A stretch of DNA of 64,000 bases from the NCBI RefSeq assembly GCF_000516985.1, contig NW_006917094.1, forward strand, positions 2,170,001-2,234,000. Direction: 5' to 3'. Shown here one piece after another: positions 20,694 through 34,233 of the stretch (position 1 is the first letter of the stretch; each line of letters opens with the position of its first letter). A model generated the notes under the pieces. That model was given only the letters and a program-made list of their open reading frames with translations, ran no database searches and was not told where the DNA came from. Made by a program: the position numbers and the translations under genes. The stretch is from Pestalotiopsis fici W106-1 (taxonomy: Eukaryota; Ascomycota; Sordariomycetes; Amphisphaeriales; Sporocadaceae).

Positions 20694-23627
20694 CACAGAT
20701 TCAAGGCCCATCCGATGCTCTTCGGCGTACACCTCGACCTTGACCTCGCCAAGTTTTCGATTATTTGGATAGGACCGCTTACACGGGCACGGCTCCGTGC
20801 GAATCTCTATTTTTCTTTTTTGTATATGGTCGTCTTGGTATATATTACGACATCCATTACGGTCGGATGACTCTGGGTAATGGCGTGGTGTTTTCGAGCG
20901 AGTCTTTCATATCTTTTTTTCTTGCCCCTTACCGCAGAGGGCAATGATCATGTCTACTCAAAAACATTAGACGAGTAGGCAATAACTAGTATACCATTTT
21001 GGGGCGACCCTCTCAAGGACGTATAGAGGAGAGGGGGAAATTTGAAACACGGAGAAGAGGTGCGCCATGGTCCAGCTATGCAAAAGCGCTTGGCTACATG
21101 TAGCATGCTATAGACATATCAAAGGGCCAGGCAATATTTCGGTTCAAAGGTACCTTTCAATACATATAGTACATGCATCTTTGACGCTCCAAATCTGTCA
21201 TCGGTTTATTCACGCATGCGAGACATCATATTGGAGGAATCTCATTATGCTGCCTCTATATCTAGCCGTTCATGGGATACAGTAACGCCAGAACTGTGTC
21301 CACATAAGTCGATAACCATCTCGTCGTCATTCCAAAATCATTATTGCCTAAGCTTGATCTGACTGGTAGATATCGAACCCTATCCAGAACTCGGAAGACT
21401 GGAAAGACGCACTCACTCTCCTTCATTTACAAGTAGGATAATCACCTCAAAGTGAAGGGCGAATCTCCCCCGCCTTCCCCTTCTTTTGAAGATATCGCCT
21501 AGTGTATGGGAATGGCACCGATCCTTTTGCCAAAACATCTGGGAAAAGTCAGCTTGCGAAGCTCGAATGAGTATTCAAAGCACAGGTCGCATGGCCATGA
21601 CTCCAAGGTCTTATAGTTGTAAGTGCTGGGCAGGGTCAGGGTTGGAATCAATCGCCCGGCTGGAGCGGACCCAGATCGATGTAAATTGCACCGAATCAGC
21701 ATCTGCTTATGGTGCCCTGCAAATGATTCTCACTCTGAGCAATCCAGACACACCTGTCCGTCTTCTGAGCCGAGGTGTGGCACCTCTAGTGTTCAACAAC
21801 GACTTGCATCGCTCACAAGTGCGCAGAGCGGCCGAACCAGAAAATGCGCTGTGAAGCCTGTTAATAAGCATTTGAACGAAACAGTGTTGACGTGCACGGT
21901 GTTACTGGACACCACGGCGCTTGAGATGATCTCATCGCCTGTTGCCAAGTCAATGAGTTCCTAACGTTCCAACTATGATATTGCCGCGCGCCTCGCTCGC
22001 CTTGATGGGCAGCGCCGTGTTCATTTTTTACCTCTTTTCTCTCGAATGTCACAGCTACTTCTTTACTTGCTTGAGTCATCAAGTCCGCCGATCGGCAACA
22101 ACTATCTTTTATATGACCCCCTGTCATATAGTTTCTTGGACGAGAGGGAAGGGTCGAGGTATTCCCACGATTATAGCAAACGTGGCGCAGCTTATACCCA
22201 CGTATTCGCTCAAGGATGCCCTGCGGAAGTTTTTGCATCTGGCTTGGCGCAAAATCAAACCCATCTAGTAGAAAGTAGAGGGCTGAATGAAGCTGCGGAG
22301 GAGCGGATATCCTGCTGACCACCAACGATTACTCGGCCCAAAAGGGGACGACGATGGAGGGGAGGAAGGGGATTTGGGGAAATGACTATGTCGTTGAAAA
22401 GTGGGCGTGACTTTGGGGGGACACGAATCCCATATATGGACCCCCAAACACTCGAGATAAGTGCATGTGATGATATTGGGTGCTGCTCCCGTGCAGATGA
22501 CGTACCGGACCGATTTCATCCCGAGTTATGCGAGAGCGTGATATACCTTTAATATTGTTCGTCAGAGCATCACTCATGATTCTCTACCATTTTTTCCATA
22601 CTATGTAAGCGGTGTGAGATTAAGCTTTAGATGCTGGTCGGGCCAAGATACTCTTTTGCAGATGTGCTTTGAGTTTGTGCTTGCACGAAGCAATGCAGCC
22701 ATCTGCAACATGAATCTGGGGAAAATGGCACCTTCCCAAAAGCCGGCCGGCTGGTATAGGCACAACTACCGGGTCCTAGGTCAGAAGCGGCCATGGATCT
22801 GAGCCACCGGAAATAATGTAATGCAAGCCCAAGGGCCAAGGCACAATGATGAGCCAGCCACTGACGACGCCAACGACGCCGACGACCTCAAAAGCCGCAG
22901 TGCCATGTGCATTCTACTCCAGGGAAATTGCGGGGTGAAGAGGTGGATCCCGACTCTGGTATAGACTGGGGACTGAGTGGTGGAAAATGCAATATGGTAT
23001 TTCCTTTTTTGGACGCGGCAGGGATTCGTCGACGCTCCGTGACACTTTTTCTCACCAAACAGATCTCTTCAACCTTACCCACAAAGTTTTCCCATGCCTG
23101 CCAACGAATCCTTATGGTCACGCTCACATATCACATCCTTTTAGTGTCCAGCTTCCGCCCGACGTCTCGCGCGAAAGCACGTCTTCGGGCACAAAGATCC
23201 GGACGAGTATCGTCGGCGATGGTTATGCCGAGGGGAGGGAGCTGGATGGGCATTCCTAGCAAGAGAGGCAGAACCTAATCTGGGTTCTGGTGCCAGAATG
23301 CTCCGGTATTGACTAATGTTTGGTAACATTGCTACAACGAGCCGCCTCGCCAAGGCGCGATGCTGCCTTCGCGGTCGCTATACGGCCCCGTATGGCCCCG
23401 CTTGTTCATCTCATCCAGGAACCAGAGGGCCGCGTTTCGTTGGATGTCCAAGCATTGGCATTGATGTTGAGACGAAAAAGGCCGAACCCCTGATTCCCTT
23501 TGGAGAGACGCAGATAGATATAAGATATATATAACTCGGGGATGTTGTTCGAGAAACGATCGTCCTTTACCTGCCTGAGAACCACGGCAAGCCGAAGCAG
23601 CAGACTTCGAATTCCAACTCGCCCAAT
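20694..23627. other. 2.9 kb spacer ending in the PL4 promoter
   Basis: No supported gene. Overlapping short ORFs at 21486-22325 occur on both strands and lack family features. A TATA-like box precedes the lyase gene (separate entry). Confidence 0.55.
23526..23534 (+). promoter_or_regulatory. TATA-like box (TATATATAA) of the PL4 gene
   Basis: 102 bases before the ATG at 23628, a usual distance for a strongly inducible fungal gene. Confidence 0.5.
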
Positions 23628-25386
23628 ATGGTGTTCACCATGCTTCTCTCATTCCTCCTTGCTTGGGCAACTTCAGTCGCCGCCATCACCGTGACCACTG
23701 CTTCGTCGTCTTATACTATCGACACCGAGAGCAGCTATGGCTTTACCACAGTGATCAGTCGAACCACTTGCGACATCACCTCGCTCAAGTTCTACGGTAC
23801 CGATTATCAGTACAGCAGCACTTATAGTCATATCGCGTCTGGCCTGGGCTCCGCCACTGTTTCCTACACGACGAGTGGTAAGGAACTCCGCTGATATATA
23901 TTGCTTTTCCCCCCTCGTGTTATAGTGCGTTATAGCTGACCCATCATCAAAGGTGACTATGTCATCGTCAAGTGTGTGGCAGACAACGACAGCTTTGATT
24001 TGACTCACTACATGGTCTTTGCCGACGGCGAGAACAATATTTATATGGGAACCTACACCAACAGCGAGCCTACAGTTGGAGAACTACGCTTCATCTTCCG
24101 TCTGACTGGTCTGACCGAGACCTACCCGACCTACTCGTACGGTGACGTCTCCGACACTGCTGGCGGCACTGCTATCGAGGGTTCCGATGTCTACACCGTC
24201 AGCAGCCAGACTCGCAGCAAGTTCTACTCTTCCGAGAGGTTCATTGACAACAGCGTTTACTGTGCAACCGACTCTGGCGCCTCGGTCCACGCCTGCTGGG
24301 TCCGCCCCGACCAGAAGGCCACAGAGAAGAGCTCTGGCGGGCCGTTTTTCCGCGACATCAACCTGAACTGGGGAGGAAGCTACCACTCTGTCACCTATTA
24401 TATGAACTCGGGCCACGTGCAGACCGAGAGCTACCGCCAAGGCTTCCATGGACCATACGTCTTTGCTTTTGCCAGATCCGGTGTCCCGACTGCCAGCAGC
24501 TTTGATGTCTCCTTCTTCGACAACCTAGGCTTGACTGGCTACGTCGCCGCATCAGGACGCGGCTATGTCAAGGGCACGGCCACGGGCGTCTCGAGCAGCT
24601 TCCCCATTGTTGTTCACTGGTACAACTCCAACTACCAGGGCTGGAGCTACGCCAGCAGCTCAGGGGCTTTCACTTCGCCCGCCCTCGTCGCCGGCACGTA
24701 CACGATGAAGCTGTACCAGGACGAGTTCCTAGCCGCGACGCAGACCGTGACCGTCACGTCGGGTGGCACGACCACATCCAATATTGCGGCGACCAACACT
24801 ATTATCACGTCATCGCACACGACCGTGTTCAAACTGGGCGACTACGACGGCCAGCCGACGGGCTTCCTCAACGCCGACAAGCAGCTGCGCATGCACCCGT
24901 CGGACTCGCGCATGTCGTCGTGGAGCCCAGGCAGCGTGGCCAGCACCGCGGCCTCGTCGTGGCCCATGGCCATGTTCAAGGACGTCAACAATGGCCAGAA
25001 GATCACCTTTTCGCTGTCGTCGGCCGTGAGCTCCACCGCCACCCTGCGCATCGCCACCACGCTGTCCTTTGCTGGAGGTCGTCCCCAGGCCACCGTCAAC
25101 AGCTACACGTGCACGGCGCCCGCGGCACCCACCACCATCGACAGCCGTGGCGTCACTCGTGGTGCCTACCGTGGCTGGGGCGATGTCTATGACTGCTCCC
25201 TCCCCAGCGGTACCCTTGTCAGCGGCACCAATACCGTCACCATCAACGTCATCAGCGGAAGCAGCGGCGACGACTACTTGAGCCCCAATGTGGTGAGTAA
25301 CAAATAAGCCCAAGTCAAATGTGTATTGTGATAAATACTAACCAAAACTCTGCTAGATCTTTGATGCCATTGAGCTCTTCTATTAG
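23628..25386 (+). CDS. Secreted rhamnogalacturonan lyase, polysaccharide lyase family 4
   Basis: Cleaves the rhamnose-galacturonic acid backbone of rhamnogalacturonan I by beta-elimination. Exons 23628-23877, 23953-25292 and 25357-25386 give 539 residues, near the usual ~530 of the Aspergillus enzyme. The tiny last exon (30 bases) supplies the family ending NVIFDAIELFY. Signal peptide about 1-19. The PL4 catalytic domain includes TRSKFYSS, GGPFFRDI and SYRQGFHGPY; the Tyr and His of the last motif, five residues apart, match the known active-site Tyr/His pair. A fibronectin-III-like domain (ASGRGYVKGTATG) and a C-terminal carbohydrate-binding-like domain follow. ATG 23640 is an alternative start. 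Its neighbour on the 3' side is convergent. Confidence 0.93.
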
Positions 25387-25714
25387 AAGTCGATCAGAGC
25401 GTTCGGTTCATGAAGTAGAGACTGCCTACTCGCCCGGGAGTGTTATGTTGGAGACGGGAATTGTGGAAAAATGTACATAGCTTCTTGTCCTTTTATTGTC
25501 TGTATCTAGTTCAACTGTATATACTATTCTTTTGCGTATCCGACTATATGCCTTGTATATGTTGAAACATTTGCACCAATTCATGCATATCGAAAGGGAT
25601 GAAGTCGAAAAATACTTGTGAAAAGCCCGGAGAATGCAGTAACAGGTGGATAGTGAATGATATTAATTATAATTTATGTTTTCCTCGTCGAGTAGACGCA
25701 GCTTTTGACTGAAT
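25387..25714. other. Short convergent spacer
   Basis: 3' flanks of the PL4 and GPI-type genes, AT-rich, nothing else seen. Confidence 0.5.
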
Positions 25715-26477
25715 CTACAGCATGGCGAAAGCAGCAGCAGCAGCCAATCCAGCAACGGCACCGCCAGTAATTCTAGCAGCAGGGGCGCCGCCAGTGCTAG
25801 AGCTCGTCGAGGTAGCCGATCCTGAAGCAGCGGACCCCGTCTTGGAGGCGCCGCTGGTGGTGGAGGCACCCGAGCCCGTGGCGGAGGCACCCGTGGTGGT
25901 GGCGGCAGCGGCAGCCAGGACGCTGGACTGGACAGAGCTAAAGCCCGAGATGACGCTGGCAAACTCGCTCTTGGCGCTGTCGGGCACGCCGTCGACGTAC
26001 CAGGCGGCCGTGGTGAAGGCACCGCTGATGACGCCGCCGCCGTCCAGCGACGAGAAGATCTCGTCCACGTTGCTGGCGGTGGCAATGGCATTGTAGATAT
26101 CGTCGGCTGCCGACTTGTAGGCGGGGTCTGTGTACAGAGCCATCTCGTAGCTAGATTCCCAAATTTGTTAGATATTTTCTTTTCCCCCTTTCAGTGTTTC
26201 ATTGGTAATCGAGAAGAATTATGTCTCACCTGTAAATGGCCTCTGCCAAGCTGGTGGCGGCAGCACCCGTGGCAGCTGCGGGAATGCCTGTTCCGTAGAT
26301 GTCGGCGAGGTAGCTGGTAGCAGGAATGCTGTCGTCGTAGGTTGCCGTCACGGTGTAGCCATCATCGCCACCGTCGGTCATGGTCATCCAGTCATCCTGG
26401 GTGTTGGTGGAGTCGTCCTGGGCAACAGCCAGGGACAGGAGAGGGGCCGCAGCCAAGAGGAAGCGAGCAGAGTGCAT
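25715..26477 (-). CDS. Small secreted, probably GPI-anchored surface protein
   Basis: Exons 26230-26477 and 25715-26150 (intron 26151-26229) give 227 residues. A signal peptide ends near LAVAQ at residue 20. The middle part is an Ala/Ser/Thr/Asp-rich globular-looking region with no Cys. A Ser/Thr/Gly-rich stretch (about 175-205) leads to a short hydrophobic tail, GGAVAGLAAAAAFAML, consistent with a GPI-attachment signal. I do not recognise the family; many Sordariomycetes have comparable small cell-surface proteins. The exon join AIY-S-YEMALYTDP is in frame at a good GTGAGA donor and CTAG acceptor. Adjacency to pectin- and xylan-degrading genes does not itself show function. Confidence 0.72.
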
Positions 26478-27492
26478 TTTGATTGTTGGTGTTTTGTTGT
26501 TTCTGACTGAATTGTCCTTCTCTCTGGATTTCTACAAGTCTGCGAGTTCAAGGTGGAACCGGATCGGAGGGAGGCCTTTAAGCTTATATTAAGTATAAAA
26601 CGAGAGTGGTACTGGAACAAGGCTTGAGCGACGATCTTGTCCGACTGAAATAGGAAATGAACGAATTGAAGAGGACGTGCAAAAACTAAGTAGGTGCTAA
26701 TGGTATTAACGATGAGAAGCAGACCGGGCAAAGATATATACGAGATATCCGAACCAAGTCGCATGCCAATCCCTATTTCCAATTTCTTTTTGGCCTGTTT
26801 TCAGGGGGCCCGTCAGGACTGCCAAGCTAAAATAAGAATCCTTCGCTGTGGTGCCTGGAGACTAGCATGTTTATAGTGTAGAATAGGTATGGTTGCCTCT
26901 AAAGAAAAAAGCTTGGTCTGCATCTTTGGTCAGGGGCCCATGGGGGTTATACTTTTAATTGGTTAATTTTCTCGTGGACCCTGTCCTAGTTCAGACAAGC
27001 GATGCCGGCCAGGTAAGCACTAAACCTTCAAGGTAAAAGAATTCCAATGCATTGATCCGAAGCCCAAGTGCGAGGTTGCGAGGGCTTCCAGAACGCTCCA
27101 GTGCTCGGGATCGTCCCCTGTCAAAGGGAATTTAATGTCAAAGATGGTCTCGTCTTGGCTTTTTCGGTTGTCTGGTCCGGACAGAGATGAAGCCGGAGTC
27201 AAGCACGGAATCCTTTTGATGGGTCGACATGCACCACGCGACTCGATTGCAACTGGGGATATGATACTGAACATTATCACATCAAGCAGGAAAATATTTC
27301 CACGGACAAAATCGGTCGTACACATCTCGGCAAATATTAATTGTGCCTCGCTTCTGCAGGAACACACTTCACTACTTTTAGTGTATTGGTCTCCTTGCCG
27401 CCCACCTGCATCTAGACTATCGCCAATCTAATAACAAAGCGCATCTTCTGTAAGCAGATCAGCCACTAGTGACGTAAATATTCCTTCCTCCC
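26478..27492. other. Spacer between the GPI-type gene promoter and the GH10 3' end
   Basis: About 1 kb with no supported gene. Confidence 0.5.
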
Positions 27493-28739
<1,247 letters not shown>

Positions 28740-30686
28740 CTTGCTTGTATGCGAGTTTACTGAAGGATGAGAAACACAAATGCTACCACAAAACCTTTAA
28801 TCCCACGAGGTCTCTGGAAATGGCAAACCTTAGTAATATATACAACCTATACCAACGGTATGATTCGACCAGTGGGCTCCCCTCACTTACTCCAATTTCC
28901 CCAACTGCAGCAGTTGGGAAAATTAGATCACCAGACAACGGTTCGTCGTGGGGAAGATCCCGACGGTCTGGGTACTACATCTGTCACCCATACGACCGCG
29001 AGCGTACCGAGGTCAGCAAAGGGAGCCAATTGACGAATAAAAAGTCGCGTTTGCACCGCAGACAGAGCCCAGGGAAAAGCGGGTGCAGCGCCGAAAGCCT
29101 GGTTCCCGGCTAATATCAAGATCGTGCTCCGGGTAAATAGACGTTGCCACTTGGCATGCCAGGCAATATTCATTTGCAGTGCGGAGTAAGGCACACGCGA
29201 GATGCACGAGCTTGCCATTGACCCAAGATCATGGAAGCGGCTCATTCGCTATCATATCCCAAAATCTTGGTTGAGCTGAGGAGAGATCTCGACACCTTGG
29301 ACACCACACACCCAGAAATTTCAGATGGAAGAGGTAAGGATTGAGGAAAAGCCTGGACCCATATCTCATTGTTCCAAGAAGACGCACGGATTTCGAAAAA
29401 AAAAAAAAAAAAAAATAAAGGCATCATAAGCGACAACAAGAAAGCGAGCAGAAGCTCTTATTCTACGAGAGTTCAAATTTCTCAAGTTGTTGTCACTGTT
29501 AGAGAAAAGAGAATATTGGACATAAGATGCAGATGATCATGGCATGCACTTCCAACACCTGTCCGTGGAGACTTGAGCTCTTGGTGTAGTAGGAGGAAAT
29601 CTCCTTGGGTCAAATGACCATGATTATTCGTCGCCGTGGAATTTTGTTTATTAATTTTCCGCAGACGCATGACAATGAAGCCATCATATCATTTCGGATT
29701 TGTGCATAGACGAGATCCACTGATATTCTATCGATTTGAGCATTCTGAAAGAGGTGCAAACGATCAAGAGCCAATTGTACGGGCAAATAAGCAAACGATC
29801 ACAAAGGTGTCAAACATAGGTGTTCCGGCACGATATGATGCCCGGGGAAAATGCTTAGGAAGAAATGGTTGTCATATACTAGGTAATCATGAATCCATTC
29901 CAGCCGATCACATGAATCCTGCGAAGCCCAAAGACGGACTTTGTCCAGCAAGCTTGAGACAGTCATTACGATGTACATCTCAGGAAACTCGTCATGATCA
30001 CGCCTTCTCACCGCAACAAGAATTCCCCATGTTGTTTTCTCTCGAGCCAACCACGTTACCTGCAGCCGTGTGTCCTGCAATCGCCCGTGCCGTATCAAAT
30101 GACCACATCATGCAAGAGTCCACAAGTACTGCCCGAGAGTTCAATGCTATGGCGTCGAAGTTTCTTATTGATCAATATAGACGCGTTGTTTGGTAAAATC
30201 TGGCGACTGCCTACTCCCATGACATGCCTCAAAGTATTCGAGGGTGACAGCATTTCATTTGTAAACGACACATTACGTTATTGAATATGACCTGTATAAT
30301 TAATCATACATCAAAGACTTTTCACCTACAGACAAATCTGTCATTGAACTGTTTGTCTACCTCTGCATCACACATAGTCAGGCTCACAGTGGACCCGCTA
30401 TGATTGGCCATGTTGTGGATTCTATCAAGTTCAAATAGCTGCAAACTGCCGAGCCCTTCCCCACTGAGCCAACCGCCTCCAACAGGTTTACGTATGCCTT
30501 TGCAGTATTAATTCTTGCCATGTAGAGTGACGGGAAGTTACGTGAATAACTAAATGTTTCTTCCAACTTGAAGCCCTGTCAGCAAGCCTTTATCAAGCCG
30601 CGATTCTGAAGCTTTCTCAACTATTGAGCTGAGAAACTATAGCAAACAAGTCTTCAAGAAGCCATTTCCAAGAAACCTATTCAACA
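28740..30686. other. 1.9 kb spacer, GH10 promoter and upstream sequence
   Basis: Contains a GGCTAA element (29108-29113), a long A run (29396-29415) and overlapping ORFs on both strands near 29636-30196 that I do not support as genes. Confidence 0.5.
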
Positions 30687-31391
30687 ATGGCTACAGAATG
30701 CGCCAAGTGCAAAAAGTCCGACGTTGACCTCAAGACGTGCGCCAAATGTCGCGCCGTGTCCTACTGCTCGCGCGACTGCCAGAAGGATGACTGGAAAGTC
30801 CACAAGAAGTCATGCGCCAGCAACGCTCAGCAAGGTCTGGGCGGGGGCGCCGCGCAACAAAAGGGCTTGGACAGCGGCATCGCCAAACCTTTCACGGCCT
30901 TGAACAGTCGCACCTGGCTCCACAACCGCTCCGAGAAGGATACCTTCAGAGTCCTCATCGACTCGTACCGCCTCAAGATGACCGACGACGTCACCTTTGA
31001 CGGGGGCCCGGAGCCCGGCTCAATCTACACGGCCGCCGGCAAGGCCGACCCGCTGCCCGGGTTCCGGCGCTATCTCGACGCCGCCAAGTCCCGCAAGAAC
31101 CTCTTGCCGTCCTGGTGGAGCGACGAGAAGCAGGCCGAGTGCGAGGCCTTGTGCACCGGCGGAGAGAGCTGGTGCGATATCACACGCCCCGTCCAAAAGG
31201 GCCAGTTCAACGACCACTATGGCAGTCCCACGTTCGCCATGCAGCTCCGCATGCTCCGTGAGCAGATCACCGGCCGAGGCCCCGGCGGACAGCCTGGCGA
31301 GGGCATGATTCGCATGCAGATGATGACGGAAGGTGGTGGCTTTGGAGGACACGTATCACACCTTGATGTCGCAACTGGCCGAATGGCTTGA
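30687..31391 (+). CDS. MYND-type zinc-finger protein
   Basis: Single-exon 234-residue protein. Residues 5-44 form a MYND finger: paired cysteines CAKC, CAKC, YC, DC, then WKVHKKSC, giving the C4-C2HC arrangement. MYND domains usually mediate protein-protein contacts with proline-rich ligands. The rest (about 45-234) contains WLHNRSEKDTFRVLIDSYRLKM and a Gly-rich C-terminus, a pattern I associate with uncharacterised fungal MYND proteins. No SET domain is present, so it is not an Smyd-like methyltransferase. Intracellular, as no signal peptide is seen. The ATG at 30687 begins directly before the finger. Confidence 0.88.
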   Translation: MATECAKCKKSDVDLKTCAKCRAVSYCSRDCQKDDWKVHKKSCASNAQQGLGGGAAQQKGLDSGIAKPFTALNSRTWLHNRSEKDTFRVLIDSYRLKMTDDVTFDGGPEPGSIYTAAGKADPLPGFRRYLDAAKSRKNLLPSWWSDEKQAECEALCTGGESWCDITRPVQKGQFNDHYGSPTFAMQLRMLREQITGRGPGGQPGEGMIRMQMMTEGGGFGGHVSHLDVATGRMA

Positions 31392-31971
31392 GTTGAATTG
31401 AAGTGGGCAAATTGATGAACATGATGCGATGCGTGAGATGAATGTTGGTTCAAGGCTGGACTATACATGCAGCGGAGATACCAAGCATGGAGCACCGTGA
31501 TTGGATCATTTCGTAGCTTACATAGCATCAAGTCAGATTTTGAACCATGAATGAATCATGATATGTCAGACCAACAATTCGCTTGCAGTGCTGATCACTG
31601 AGACATGTCGTTGAGTGGCTAAGAGGACATAAGGATTCAATTGACGCAAGGGGGGAGGAGCATAAGAGAATCAGAGTTGGCAAACAAGACATATAAAATT
31701 GTGTTAGCGGCCGATCAAGTACATATACGAGATATACGTCAGATCCATCAGCAGGACAAAGTCGACGGTTTGTGGCTGAGAATCCTTCCAATAAGGGCAA
31801 CCACTTGATGCGGCGCAGCAGTAACAAAGACAACAAACATCTTGTCAGATCTGACCGAACTTCACTTTCTCGCTCAAGGGAAGGACTCAAATTTCATGCT
31901 TGATCTTTTTCGAGGAGTAAAAGTTTTAATAAGAGACGTTTTGATCCTTTGGGATATTGTTGGCACTCAAG
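31392..31971. other. Spacer with glycosyltransferase promoter
   Basis: 0.58 kb without a gene. Confidence 0.5.
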
Positions 31972-33872
31972 ATGATGGAACATCGCCGTCGGGATCGGCT
32001 ATCCCAATCGTCAGCCGCAGACACTAGTATATCCACGTCTGAGAAAGAAGACCGACCAAGAAAAGCCTCTGGGGCCAACCGCATCTTCTCCTGGACAAGC
32101 ATCCTCGCGGTTTTGGTTCTGGGTCTCGCCGTGTCGCAATGGCTGCGGAGCACACCCGTGGAGCTTCCGCCGCTGATCCGGGGCAAGGACAACACTGTCC
32201 TCTTTCTCGCACACGCCGAGTCGGGCCAGATCAACGTGCAGCTGGCTACCGTGCAGGCGCTGGCACAGGCTCACCCGGAAATAGACATTCACATTGCCTC
32301 CTTTTCAACGGCGGCAAAACATGTTGAGCGGGCGTCGGCCTTTGCGCTTGCCAAGACATCTTCTGGCCGCGGCATCAAATTCCACGAGCTGCCGGGGCCA
32401 GACCGGTCCGCCGCCATAATGCGCAGGCTCGGCTGTGATGGGCGCTCCGTTGACGATTGCATATCCCATCGCCCCGGGGCCGCAGGCATAGCCAGCCTAG
32501 TCTCTCAGCTCGAGGTGGCCGTGATCAGCTGGAATGGTACCGAGCACTACGCCATCTACCAGGAGGTGATTCGGCTCGTAGACGAGATTGACCCTGCCGT
32601 GGTCGTGCTGGATTACCTGCACCGTCCCGGCGTCGATGCCATCCGCCACCTGAACCGGGCCCACGTGATAATTACTCCCAATGCTCTGTCGGATGTGGTT
32701 ACGTTTATCCAGGACTACGGAGCCGGGCTCTGGAAATATCCTGCGTGAGTTCAAGATATCTCGAATGTTACTTGGATACAAATGAATGGGACCTTGGACA
32801 AAGTTGATATGCTGACCAAGTTGTAGTCTCGGCACGGGCTTCACTTTCCCAGTGCCCTGGCATCGAATCCCGGAGAACTTATACGTCAACCTGAGGTTCA
32901 TATACTCGGCAATATTCAAGCCTCTCTCGCGGGACGTAATGTCGTACTTGCGAAGCAAGGGAGTCAAACCAATCGAGCTATTCGATCTGCGCCCCGACGC
33001 CTTGTTCATCTCACAGACGCTGCCCGAGGCCAGCCTGCCAGTCACCAACGTCCCCGCCAATGTGACTGCCGTCGGCGCCTTGCTTCTCGACTCGGCACCG
33101 GCGGCGCAGCAGGACGCCGGCTTGGTCAAGTGGCTGCAAAAGCCTACCGTTGTGGTCAATCTGGGCAGCCTTTTCACGTACAGCGAAGAGAGGGCCATTA
33201 CCATGGCTGCGGCTATTGGATGGCTACTTGACCACACAGACTTTCAGGTGTTGTGGAAAATGGCACCACATAATGATTGTAGGTGGCAAAGGGGCCGCTG
33301 CGATGCCCGTCTTCATAATAATGGAAGATATTCAAAAGCCCAATACGAGAGATGCTAATTTGTCTACATATTATAGTTGGCGATGCATATGCTGCACCTC
33401 TTCAGGAATTCGTCAAACAGGAAAGATTGAAAATATCACACTGGCTGCCAATCGACACCTTGGGCTTGTTAGAGGCCGGAAACGTGGTAGCGTTCATCCA
33501 TCATGGCGGAGCGAGCAGCTACCACGAAGCCGTCGTGTAAGTCCCCTTCACCCCGGCTTAGTCATTGATACAGCAATTGACTCATTTGGCAACAGAGCTG
33601 GTGTGCCGCAGGTCGTGATACCAATGTGGGAGGACTTGTACAATTTTGCCCAGTTGGCCGAGGACCTAGGTATTGGCGTCTACGCCTGTCGCCGTACGGC
33701 TCCAGCCTGGACTGTGGAGGATCTGGTGGATGCATTTGGCAAGGTGGTCATGGAGACAGAAGCGAGTCTCAAAATGCGCGAGACGGCGCATCGTATTGGA
33801 GTGATTTCGAGAAAAAGACCAGGGCGGGAGGTTGCAGCTGAACTGATTGCTGAAATGGTTGTACCACAATAA
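31972..33872 (+). CDS. Membrane-anchored UDP-glycosyltransferase, GT1-like
   Basis: Expected to transfer a sugar from a UDP-sugar to a small lipophilic acceptor. Exons 31972-32744, 32827-33278, 33377-33536 and 33596-33872 give 553 residues; all three introns are GT-AG and keep frame. An N-terminal cytosolic segment (about 1-40) precedes one transmembrane helix (SILAVLVLGLAVSQWL), so it is a type II or signal-anchored protein. The GT-B fold is shown by TVLFLAHAESGQINVQL at the start and, near the end, a donor-binding signature: ISHWLPIDTLG then AFIHHGGASSYHEAVVAGVP and MWEDLYNFAQ, equivalent to the PSPG box of GT1 enzymes. Acceptor unknown. It is convergent with the CE16 gene. Confidence 0.86.
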
Positions 33873-34037
33873 TCTTTTTTTCTTTTTTTTTTTTTTAAGT
33901 TCTCATCGATACGAAATACTTGGATGGTCTCATACTTTAATTCTGCTCTACAATCGCATTGAACGCGGTGCTAGCACATAATATAACACATTGCCCCGAA
34001 CTTCATATATCTTATGATTCGCATAAGACGGGAGCTA

Positions 34038-34189
34038 TCACATGCCATTTTAGATTAAACCTTCGTGATAGGCTACCAGTATGTTGCATATGAGGAATTT
34101 CCCGAGACGAGTTTCACATGCCATTTTAGATTAAACCTTCGTGATAGGCTACCAGTATGTTGCATATAAGGAATTTCCCGAGACGAGTT
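34038..34189. repeat. 76-bp tandem duplication
   Basis: 34038-34113 and 34114-34189 are head-to-tail copies differing at one position (catatgagg versus catataagg). A partial third copy (tcaca) starts at 34190. It lies in the convergent spacer 33873-34233, which otherwise holds a T-rich run at 33873-33897. Confidence 0.93.
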
Positions 34190-34233
34190 TCACAAACTCA
34201 TTGGCAATGATCTCATCTGGTTGAATAATACGA

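Noticed and set aside
21486..22325. Possible small gene between the SPX and PL4 genes
   Set aside because: Overlapping frames on both strands, no recognisable domain, signal peptide or consistent exons.
29636..30196. 186-codon open frame on + between the GH10 and MYND genes
   Set aside because: Starts with a non-ATG codon, no motifs or hydrophobic core pattern, competing frame on the other strand; kept only as a weak possibility.
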